A stretch of DNA of 64,000 nt, taken from assembly GCF_000526375.1 (NCBI RefSeq), contig NZ_JAFY01000002.1, positions 1 to 64,000 on the forward strand. The letters are read 5' to 3'. Made by a program: the position numbers and the translations under genes. A model generated the notes under the pieces. It did no database searches. It was not told where the DNA came from and was given only the letters and a program-made list of their open reading frames with translations. This stretch comes from Aminiphilus circumscriptus DSM 16581. Its GTDB lineage: Bacteria > Synergistota > Synergistia > Synergistales > Aminiphilaceae. The stretch's first letter is position 1; each line of letters starts with the position of its first letter. Below, in pieces: positions 35,511 through 43,387 of this stretch.

Positions 35511-38500
35511 ACGACAGAAGTCTCTTTCCGAAGGACTGGCGCCCCTTCTCGCGGGGGCGCGCCCGGAGCAGCGGGAGGCCGTGACGGCGCCGGAGCCGCT
35601 GGTGGTGGTGAGCGCCGGAGCCGGCACGGGGAAAACCTTCACCCTGGCGGCGCGCTTCGCCTGGCTCCTCGCGTCGGACCCCTCCTGCCGGATCGAGGAG
35701 ATCCTCACCCTCACCTTCACCGACAAAGCCGCGGGAGAGATGCGGGAACGCATCCGCACCACCCTTCGAAACCTGTACGAAGGGGCTCCCGAGGCGCTCC
35801 CCCATCTTCGGGACGCCCTGGCACGACTGGACGACGCCTACATCGCCACCATCCACGCCTTCGCCTCCCGGGTGCTCCGGGAGGCGGCCCTGAACCTGGA
35901 CCTGGACCCCCGGGCCACTCTGGCCGCTCCCCCCTGGGAGGAGCAGTTCTGGGAGGACGCGGAGGAAGCACTCTCACAGTTCGACCCGGAGTGGTTCGCC
36001 TCCCGCCTCGCTCCGCCCTGGCGCGAGCGGGCAAGAACTTTCTTCGCCCAGGAGGATGTGCTCTCCCTGGCGGGAGGTTTTTCCGCCGCGGACCTGGCGA
36101 CCCTCGCCCGAACCTGCGCGAGCGTCATCGGCGGCGCGGGAAAGACGCCGGAGACGCTCTGGAACTGGGACGAGGAGGCGGACCGCGCCGCGGCGGCGCC
36201 GCTGCTTCCAGCGCTGCGGCAACGGTGGAACCAGGCCTGGGAACTCTGGCACGAGAGACTTTTCCCCGAACTGGAAACGGTTCTCTCCAGAGAGAAGAGC
36301 GCCTTCGCGGGGGCTCTCGGGGAGTTCTGGAAGGCCTGGAAGCACGAAAGGGCCGACGCGACGGAAACGGAATCAGCGGCGCCGGGCGCGGCGCGCTTCC
36401 TCGGCGCCCTTCTGGAGGGACCGCTGGCGAAACTTCCTCCGAAGAGCGACGCAAAGAGCCGCATCGAGGAGATGCTGGGGCGCCCTCTCAAGGAGTGGCG
36501 CGACGAGGCCCGCGAGGACTGGCAGGTTGCGGCGATTCTCCTGGCGACTCCCTTTCTGGGAGAACCGGAACGCTCCTTTCGCACGCTCCTCTTCCGCCTC
36601 GCCTCCCTGGTGTGGCAGACCTGGAACGAAACCAGAGCCTCCGCGGGAGTGCTCACCTTCGACGACCTCATCCGCTTCGCCGGCGAGGCCCTCGCACCAA
36701 ACGGGCGAGACGGAGCGGAGGCGATGTCCCCGGGAACACGTCTCCGCTTCCGGCACATTCTCGTGGACGAGTTTCAGGACACGGATCCGCTCCAGGACCG
36801 GCTCCTCCGGCGGCTCTGGCGCCCCGGAGAGAACACGCTCTTTCTCGTGGGCGACCTCAAGCAATCCATCTATCGCTTCCGCCACGCGGACCTGCGCCTT
36901 TTCGCGGCATACATCCGTGCCGCCCGGAGCGGAACCTGCGCCTCCCTTTTGGAAGACGGCGCCCCGAAGGCGGCTTCCGCCGCCCGCTACGTGTCCCTCG
37001 CCACCTCCTTCCGGAGCGCTCCGGGAGTGCTGGAGGCGGTGAACACCCTCTTCGGATTCCTCTGGCGGAAAGGGCTCTCCGGTGCCTCGGAGGTGCCGCT
37101 TCCCTACGAGCCGCTCCGCTCCCCCGAGGGAGAGAACGGCGCTTCGCCTTCCGGAAGTCCCGACAATCCCGAAACCACCGAAAAAGAAGGCGCCGGCCCT
37201 CTGAGACCCCTCGGAGAGACCTTCCCGGGAAAAGCGAACGCCGCCGTGCCTCGCGGAGACGATGCGCCCTCTCCGGACACCCGCCTCCGGAACGACGGCA
37301 CACCGCCCCCCCTGACATTGCTCGTGGCGGTGCGCGGAAAGGGTTCCGGAGAAAACGGCGCCCCCTCCGGTCCTTCCGGGAAGGGGCGCGGCAACGACGC
37401 GGAAAGCGGAAGCACGCATTCCGGCGAAACGGAGTCCGCCGCGACAGCCCCCGGTGACGTACTCCCGGGAGGGGACGACGGTGAGGAGGAAAAGCTCGCC
37501 TCGGCGCGGAGCCGCCTCGCGGAGGAACTGGCGGCGCTCCTGCTCGCCTGGCGGCGCGAGGGATGCGCGGTCCGGGAGAGAGAGGGAACCACCGTCGTGC
37601 ACCGCCTCCTCCGCTGGGGAGACGTGGCGGTGCTCACCCCCGCACGAAGCTTCTACGGCGTTCTGGAGCAGGCCTTTGAGCGGGCGGACATTCCCGCCCG
37701 CTTCGAGAAGAACCGCTCCTTCTTCACCCGGGGCGAGGTCTCGGACCTGACAAACGGTCTCGGCGCCCTGGCCGATCCCGAGGACGATCTGCTCCTGGCG
37801 GGATGGCTGGCCTCTCCGTTCTCGCTCGTTTCTTCCGAAGAGGCCCAGAGGATGCTGGACGAGGCGGCGACACTGCGGCATTGCGGCACGAGGGGCGAAA
37901 AAGCGGCGCCTGGACGGGGAATGCTGCATTCCCTCCTCGCGGAACGACATCCTCTCGGGGCGGAGCGCTTCGAGACACTGCGACGACGAGCGCTTTGCGA
38001 AGGCCCCGCGGCGGCCCTCGCCTCCCTGACGGAGGATCTGCGCTGGCTCCGGAGCTACCCCGCCGCAACCCGGTCCAGGGTGGCGGCGAACCTGCAGCGC
38101 ACTGTGGAACTAGCCCGGGAATACGAGAGCACCTTCGGCCCCTCCCTGGCGGGCTGCGCCGCCTACCTCGGGCGGGCGCTCCGGCGGGAACGGGACGTGG
38201 AGGAATCCGGCGGCGACGAAGGCGCCGACCAGGTGCGCATCCTCACGGTGCACGCCGCGAAGGGGCTCGAATTTCCCGTGACGGTGCTCTTTGGCTTGGA
38301 GCGAACCCCCTTGACGGGACATCGGGAAGGGGCACTCCGGACCTCCCGCGCCCTGGGCGTCGTGGCAACCCGCACACCCGACGGGGAGAGCGATCCCGCG
38401 ATCCTTCCGGCGAAACGCCTCGCCAAGGCCCTGGAGGAGCAGGAGGAGCGGGAGGAGCAGGCCCGCCTCTTCTACGTGGCGGCCACCCGGGCCAGGGACG

Positions 38501-39615
38501 CCCTGGTGCTCTGCGGCGTGGCGAAGAGGAAAGAACGGGACGGAGAGGCGAACCTTTTTCCACCGGAGCATTCCTGGCTCGCCTGGACTCGGGATGCTCT
38601 GGGAGATTTGGAGCGGCATCCGGCGGTCCGTCTGCTGGAGGTGGAGGACGCGCTTCCGGAAACAGGCGCTCTTTCCGGGAGCGCGCCGGAAGCGGGCGCT
38701 CCCGGCGTCGCCGGAGCTGGAGCAGCACCGGAGCCGGAGGGCCGGTGCGTTGTGGTGCACCTTTCTCCCCGGGAGGAGATGCCGCGCTCTCTGGAGCGCC
38801 TGAGCGCCACCTCCTTCGCCCTGTGGGAGTACTGCCCGAGGGCGTGGCGCAGACAGTACCGGCAGGGAAGGGATCTGGAGTGGGAGCGCTTCCGCGAGGG
38901 AGGAGAGAGTGAAGGCGGGGCCGATCTCGGCAGTCTGGCCCACGAACTTCTCAAAAGGTGGAATTTCCTCCCCGACTCCCTGGACCGGCTGCTGCCGGTC
39001 TCTCCCGACGCGGCGCGGCAGCTTCTGGCGAAACGCCTTCCGCCGGCTCTTCGGGGTGTGCTCAGGAACCGGAGTGCGCTGACGCACCTCCGGGGCTGGC
39101 TTTCCGCCTTCGCGACAACGGAGGAGGGACGGCGTCTCGCTGGCCTCGCGGCGGAGGAAAGCGTCCCGCTCTTCCGGGAATGGCCCTTCCACATCTCCCT
39201 GGAAACGCTCGTGCTGGAGGGCGCCATCGACCTCTTCTGGATCGACGGCGAAGGGCTCCATCTCCGGGATTACAAGACCGGTCCTCGGAGGAGCGCGCCG
39301 GAAACGCTCCATGAAGACCAGCTCCGGTTCTACGCCGTGGCAGTCCTGCGACGCATCGAGGAGGGGCGTTCCTCTTTCGGGGAAACGCCCCGGACCATAC
39401 CACAGGCACTTCCACTTCCGGCGGACCTGCGGATTCTCTACCTCCGCCCCCCCCTTCAGTCGGTTTCCGTGACGTTTCCGGAAACCACCCAGGGCTTACG
39501 GGAGCTGGAGCAGCGCATCCTCCGCGCCGGGAAAAACGCCGCGAACGGCCCATGGCCCCGGGGACACGGATGCGCACGCTGCCCCTGGAGACAGACCTGC
39601 GGCGACGCGTCGTAG
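35503..39615 (+). CDS. addA: AddA-type UvrD-family helicase-nuclease
   Basis: This 1,370-residue superfamily 1A helicase has Walker A VSAGAGTGKTFTL (Lys44), LTFTDKAAGEMRERI, ILVDEFQDTDPLQ (about 421), VGDLKQSIYRFR, ILTVHAAKGLEFPV and LFYVAATRARDAL. A RecB-type nuclease follows (LEGAIDLFWID, LRDYKTG near 1,256). Four cysteines (YCPRAW near 1,110; CARCPWRQTC near 1,357) surround it, which is more typical of AddB. A Pro/Gly/Ser/Glu-rich insert of about 120 residues (nt 37130-37490) lies between motifs. The start overlaps addB by 8 bp. Confidence 0.92.
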   Translation: MHKRQKSLSEGLAPLLAGARPEQREAVTAPEPLVVVSAGAGTGKTFTLAARFAWLLASDPSCRIEEILTLTFTDKAAGEMRERIRTTLRNLYEGAPEALPHLRDALARLDDAYIATIHAFASRVLREAALNLDLDPRATLAAPPWEEQFWEDAEEALSQFDPEWFASRLAPPWRERARTFFAQEDVLSLAGGFSAADLATLARTCASVIGGAGKTPETLWNWDEEADRAAAAPLLPALRQRWNQAWELWHERLFPELETVLSREKSAFAGALGEFWKAWKHERADATETESAAPGAARFLGALLEGPLAKLPPKSDAKSRIEEMLGRPLKEWRDEAREDWQVAAILLATPFLGEPERSFRTLLFRLASLVWQTWNETRASAGVLTFDDLIRFAGEALAPNGRDGAEAMSPGTRLRFRHILVDEFQDTDPLQDRLLRRLWRPGENTLFLVGDLKQSIYRFRHADLRLFAAYIRAARSGTCASLLEDGAPKAASAARYVSLATSFRSAPGVLEAVNTLFGFLWRKGLSGASEVPLPYEPLRSPEGENGASPSGSPDNPETTEKEGAGPLRPLGETFPGKANAAVPRGDDAPSPDTRLRNDGTPPPLTLLVAVRGKGSGENGAPSGPSGKGRGNDAESGSTHSGETESAATAPGDVLPGGDDGEEEKLASARSRLAEELAALLLAWRREGCAVREREGTTVVHRLLRWGDVAVLTPARSFYGVLEQAFERADIPARFEKNRSFFTRGEVSDLTNGLGALADPEDDLLLAGWLASPFSLVSSEEAQRMLDEAATLRHCGTRGEKAAPGRGMLHSLLAERHPLGAERFETLRRRALCEGPAAALASLTEDLRWLRSYPAATRSRVAANLQRTVELAREYESTFGPSLAGCAAYLGRALRRERDVEESGGDEGADQVRILTVHAAKGLEFPVTVLFGLERTPLTGHREGALRTSRALGVVATRTPDGESDPAILPAKRLAKALEEQEEREEQARLFYVAATRARDALVLCGVAKRKERDGEANLFPPEHSWLAWTRDALGDLERHPAVRLLEVEDALPETGALSGSAPEAGAPGVAGAGAAPEPEGRCVVVHLSPREEMPRSLERLSATSFALWEYCPRAWRRQYRQGRDLEWERFREGGESEGGADLGSLAHELLKRWNFLPDSLDRLLPVSPDAARQLLAKRLPPALRGVLRNRSALTHLRGWLSAFATTEEGRRLAGLAAEESVPLFREWPFHISLETLVLEGAIDLFWIDGEGLHLRDYKTGPRRSAPETLHEDQLRFYAVAVLRRIEEGRSSFGETPRTIPQALPLPADLRILYLRPPLQSVSVTFPETTQGLRELEQRILRAGKNAANGPWPRGHGCARCPWRQTCGDAS

Positions 39616-39670
39616 ATCCACCCCGCATCCTTCGGAAGCGGAGACCCGGATCGCCGCAAGGTCCTTCGGG

Positions 39671-40201
39671 TCATTTCGTCGACGAGAAGAGCACTGTTTG
39701 GACATTTCCCTCCGGAACAGACTCCGCCTCCCGCGGAGATGGAGCATCGCCTCCGGCGCTCGCGGGCACGTCCGGGGAGAGCGCCCCCGCGGGATGCTCT
39801 CCCTCGCGGAGGAGTGCCTCGGGAAGAATCTCCGCCACCTTGCGCCAGATCCGCTCCGCATCCAGCGCCAGGTCGGGGAGGTGACGCCGCACCAGGGCGA
39901 GTCCTGCGGCGAGGCTCCGCACCTCGCTCTCGGAAAGCCCCAGATTCAGCAGATATTTCCCCGTTCCCCGCAACACGTAGAATCTTTTCGACCGATCGAA
40001 GCCAACTTCCACCTGGAATTCGTTCCGCAGATATTCCAGGTCCCGCTGCAGCGCCCGAACCGCCCCGCGTCTCGTGTTCGTCCCGTTGCGGTAGCCAAGC
40101 TCATCGAGTATTCTGTCCGTCGTTCCCCGCCGGTTCATGAAAAAAAACTGCATCAACCGATTGAGTCTCGAAATGCGGATGGAACTGAGATCCTTGCCCA
40201 T
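39671..40201 (-). CDS. HTH transcriptional regulator resembling a WYL protein without its WYL domain
   Basis: This 176-residue protein starts at ATG 40201 after AAGGAGG. The N-terminal part (RISRLNRLMQFFFMNRRGTT, RRGAVRALQRDLEYLRNEF, VGFDRSKRFYVLRG) is the helix-turn-helix and wing seen at the start of WYL-domain regulators. It continues LNLGLSESEVRSLAAGLALV and stops in an Ala/Pro/Glu-rich tail where a WYL domain would begin. It may be a natural short form or a truncated gene. The gene converges on addA (56 bp apart). Confidence 0.65.
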   Translation of the reverse strand: MGKDLSSIRISRLNRLMQFFFMNRRGTTDRILDELGYRNGTNTRRGAVRALQRDLEYLRNEFQVEVGFDRSKRFYVLRGTGKYLLNLGLSESEVRSLAAGLALVRRHLPDLALDAERIWRKVAEILPEALLREGEHPAGALSPDVPASAGGDAPSPREAESVPEGNVQTVLFSSTK

Positions 40202-40870
40202 GCACCATTCCTCCTTCCAGAACATGCCGCGTCCTTGCGGCTTTGGCGAAAACTTGCCCTCGCGTGCCCCGTGCACGCCTCCGGAGAATCCGAATTCTCC
40301 CGGTGATACACAGAGAGCATACCGATGCGAGGCGACAAGATAGGCGATACGGGGCAAAACGGACGCCCCGTCTTCGATGAGGACAGGTGTCAAAAGGCAT
40401 CCTTTTGATTTGTATTTTTTATCGAAACAGGAGCCGTTCTTCAAAAAACACGCTTGCGACGGAACGGAGTGCATGCCGACACCATCGGAAGCGGAACGTG
40501 CGCTCCTCCTGCCCGTGTTCGTGTGCTGTCACCACCCTGCGCATCTCTCCCGATGCGTGCCGGGGGACCGAAAACAGGGCGGACGCCGTTTCTGACCACG
40601 ACGACGCAGGAGAGGCCGCGGAAACGCCTGAGGGTGCAAACAAACATGCGGAAGAAACCGGGCCAGAGAACACGCGAACGGAAGCAGGAAGAGACACGGC
40701 GGAGGTGGTTGTGGGATCACCGGATGGCGACATTTCCGAGGCTGGGGAAGAACACCCCGGAGAGGAAAGCGCAGAACGAACAGCGCGGGGAGTTCCCGAA
40801 ACGCAAGGAACTCCCCGCGGACAAGCAGCGACGGCGGAAAGCGTTTCCGTGGAACGGATCCTTTCCTCCG
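40202..40870. other. Intergenic region between the HTH gene and the GGDEF gene
   Basis: No gene is assigned in these 669 bases. A 19-bp palindrome TCAAAAGG-CAT-CCTTTTGA (40390-40408) overlaps a minus-strand TTGACA and is followed on the plus strand by a T-rich run, so it could be an operator or weak terminator. A Glu/Gly-rich open frame (from 40387) continues into the antisense of the GGDEF gene and is not credible as a gene. Confidence 0.4.
40785..40818 (-). terminator. Hairpin at the end of the Wsp-like operon
   Basis: A perfect 12-bp stem, GCGGGGAGTTCC / GGAACTCCCCGC, with a 10-nt loop lies 53 bp after the last gene of the operon. It lacks a T tract, so termination efficiency is uncertain. 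Confidence 0.5.
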
Positions 40871-42295
40871 CTACGTCTCCGACCGGAGCTTTCTCTTCGC
40901 GATTTTTTCCTTGTACATACTCTGGTCCGCCTCATCCATCAGTTCCGAAAGCGTACAGGGTGTCTCGGGGAGGCGCATGGACACGCCGAGGCTCAGGGAA
41001 AGGCGGACGGAGGGGTTCTCGTTTCGCACGTTGGCCTGCTCCAGGGTGTGGCGCAAACGCGCCATGACCGCGCCGATTCCCTCCGGGCCGTCCTGAACCA
41101 GAAGGACCGCAAACTCGTCGCCGCCGATGCGGCCGAGGACATCCGCGGCGCGGAAGGTGCGCCGCAACACATCCGCGGTCTCCCGGAGAACCCGGTCTCC
41201 CTCCTCGTGGCCGAAGGTGTCGTTCACAGCCTTGAAGCCGTCCAGGTCGGCGAAGAGACAGACCACGGAGAAGCCGAGGCGGTCCGCCAGGGCAAGACGC
41301 TCCTCCCCGAGCATGAGAAAACCCCGGCGATTGTAGAGGCCCGTGAGAGGATCCGTGATGGCCTCTTCCTTCAGACGCTCCCGAAGGAGCACCATCTCGG
41401 TGATGTCCCGGATCGTCACGAGGCGAACCACCTCGCCGTCCCAGCTGGAATTCACCACCCGCATGTCCCCCACGAGAATGTCGCCGTTCGGGCTGGTGAT
41501 GTTGATCTCCCGTTTGCCCTCCTCCTCCAGGGGAAAGAGAAAGGGCGTCCCCGTGAGTTCCTCCGCCCGGACATCGAAAAGCAGCTCCGCCGCGGGATTC
41601 ACGTAGCGCACCGTCCCCTGGGCATCCACCACCAGCACCGCATCCCCCGTGGTCTCCATGAGGGTCCGGAAGTTGGCCTGGGCCTGCTTGATCTCCTCCA
41701 GGGCGTGGCGGTAGTCCCCGTTCAGTTTCTGGAGCTGGGTGCTCTGGAGGACCGCCGCCTCGAAGGTGGAGAGCAGCAGGTCGATGATCTGAATGCGGTC
41801 CGCGGTGAGGCGGTGATGCTGCCCGGCGAAGAAGACCTCCACGGTCATCTGGGCGTGCCCCTCCCTGCGGAGTTCCAGATTCACCAGAATATGGTGGAGC
41901 CGTCGCAGGAGATGGGCGTCCTCGTAGGGTTTCGTCAGAAAGTTGTCCGCGCCGCACTGAAGCCCCCGGATCACGTCCCGGGGATCCGAGAGGGACGTGA
42001 GAAGAACCACCGGCACATCCCGGAGCGTTTCGTCGCCCTTGATCCGGCGACAGAGTTCGTATCCGTCCATCTCGGGCATCATCACGTCCGTGATGACCAC
42101 CGTCGGTTTTTTCTCCCGGGCGAAGGCCAGACCCTGAAAACCGTTCCGGGCGATCCGAACGCCGTACCCGTGTTCCTTCAGGAGGCGTTCGAGTCGCTTC
42201 GCCTGAGTGAGGCTGTCCTCCACCACCAAAATCTCCGAGGCATTCCGCAATGCCGCCGTCCGATCTTCCATCACAAGTCCATCTTGCATACTCAT
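40871..42295 (-). CDS. WspR-like response regulator, REC-PAS-GGDEF diguanylate cyclase
   Basis: This 474-residue protein has a receiver domain (ILVVEDS, phosphoacceptor Asp70 in VVITDVMMP, Lys in FLTKPYED), a helical linker and a PAS domain (NFRTLMETTGDAVLVVDAQG). A GGDEF domain follows, active-site GGDEF near 391 with DPLTGLYNRRGF before it. RAAD five residues before GGDEF is an intact inhibitory I-site. It should make cyclic-di-GMP when phosphorylated by the CheA of the same operon. WspR itself lacks the PAS domain. ATG 42295 is chosen, just after the CheB stop. Confidence 0.92.
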   Translation of the reverse strand: MSMQDGLVMEDRTAALRNASEILVVEDSLTQAKRLERLLKEHGYGVRIARNGFQGLAFAREKKPTVVITDVMMPEMDGYELCRRIKGDETLRDVPVVLLTSLSDPRDVIRGLQCGADNFLTKPYEDAHLLRRLHHILVNLELRREGHAQMTVEVFFAGQHHRLTADRIQIIDLLLSTFEAAVLQSTQLQKLNGDYRHALEEIKQAQANFRTLMETTGDAVLVVDAQGTVRYVNPAAELLFDVRAEELTGTPFLFPLEEEGKREINITSPNGDILVGDMRVVNSSWDGEVVRLVTIRDITEMVLLRERLKEEAITDPLTGLYNRRGFLMLGEERLALADRLGFSVVCLFADLDGFKAVNDTFGHEEGDRVLRETADVLRRTFRAADVLGRIGGDEFAVLLVQDGPEGIGAVMARLRHTLEQANVRNENPSVRLSLSLGVSMRLPETPCTLSELMDEADQSMYKEKIAKRKLRSET

Positions 42296-42330
42296 CACCA
42301 CGATTTCTTCACTTTTTTGTTCCAATTCCT

Positions 42331-43371
42331 TTATTTTTCCAGAACGATCCTCGCCAGCACCTGGGCGATGCGATGCGGCGGCAACACGTGTTCCGCTCCA
42401 CCGTAACGAACCGCAGCGCCGGGCATCCCCCAGGCGACGGAACTCTCCTCGTCCTGGGCGAAGGTGAGGCCACCGCTCTCGCGGATGCGTCGCAGTTCCG
42501 CCGCGCCGTCCTCTCCCATTCCCGAGAGGAGAATCCCCGCGACGGCACCGCCGAAGGACTCCAGGGCGGAACGGAAGAGCCGCGACGCGGAAGGCCGGAC
42601 ACCGTGCTCGGGCGGCGCATCGGTGAGATGCACCACCCCTCCGGAAAGGACTTCCGTGTGGCGTCCGTCCGGCGCGACATAGACCCTTCCGGAGGAAATC
42701 CTCGTGCCTTCGGCGGCGAGCTCCACCGGAAGGGATGAGCTTCCCTTGAGCCATTTCACGAACCCCGGGGTGAATCCGGGACTCATGTGCTGCACCAGAA
42801 GGATGGGCAGGGAAAACTCCCGGGGCAGTTCCGAAAGGAACGTGCGGACCGCCACGGGACCTCCCGTCGAGGCGCCTCCCACCACGATCCGAAGCGCCCT
42901 GTCGGAAACGGGAACAACCAGCGCGGAACAATGGGCGGCCGCACCCGGAGGTTTGGAAATCCGGGAACGCACCTGCGTCGCCGCCGCCTCCCGCACGGTT
43001 TTCACGAGTTCGGCGGCACGCTCTCCCGAGAGAGAATCCGGCTTTGGAAGAATCGCCACGGCTCCCGCCGCCATGGCCTGGAAAGTCTTCTCCAGCTCCA
43101 GAGGTTCCCAGCCGGAACTGATCACCACGATGGGCACGGGGCGCAGGGCCATGATACGTCGGGTGGCCTCGAAACCGTCCATGCCGTCCATGTGAATGTC
43201 CATAGTCACCACATGAACGGTGTTCTCCTCGAGGAAGTCCAGGGCCTCTTCGCCGCTCGCCGCCTGTCCCACCACGCGAATGTCCGGCTCGCGCCGGAGA
43301 AGGTGCTCGAGGTACTTCCGGAGTACCGCCGAATCGTCAACAACGAGAACGTCGATCATTCTTCGCCCCAC
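42331..43371 (-). CDS. cheB: CheB/WspF protein-glutamate methylesterase
   Basis: This 346-residue protein has a receiver domain (VLVVDDSAVLRKYLEHLL, phosphoacceptor Asp58 in VTMDIHMDGMDG). A CheB esterase domain follows with the catalytic triad Ser168 (GGASTGGP), His195 (QHMSPGF) and Asp288 (GMGEDGA). It removes methyl groups from the operon's MCP and resets sensitivity. ATG 43359 (MIDVLVVDDS) is an alternative start. Confidence 0.95.
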   Translation of the reverse strand: MGRRMIDVLVVDDSAVLRKYLEHLLRREPDIRVVGQAASGEEALDFLEENTVHVVTMDIHMDGMDGFEATRRIMALRPVPIVVISSGWEPLELEKTFQAMAAGAVAILPKPDSLSGERAAELVKTVREAAATQVRSRISKPPGAAAHCSALVVPVSDRALRIVVGGASTGGPVAVRTFLSELPREFSLPILLVQHMSPGFTPGFVKWLKGSSSLPVELAAEGTRISSGRVYVAPDGRHTEVLSGGVVHLTDAPPEHGVRPSASRLFRSALESFGGAVAGILLSGMGEDGAAELRRIRESGGLTFAQDEESSVAWGMPGAAVRYGGAEHVLPPHRIAQVLARIVLEK

Positions 43372-43387
43372 CTCCGGAGGAAACGCC

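Noticed and set aside
33453-35856. Long minus-strand frames of 544 and 769 codons across addB
   Set aside because: The plus strand has AddB nuclease and cysteine motifs and overlaps AddA; the antisense frames have none.
40387-41067. Glu/Gly-rich open frame in the gap before the GGDEF gene
   Set aside because: Composition looks superficially protein-like, but it continues antisense into the GGDEF coding region and has no family similarity.
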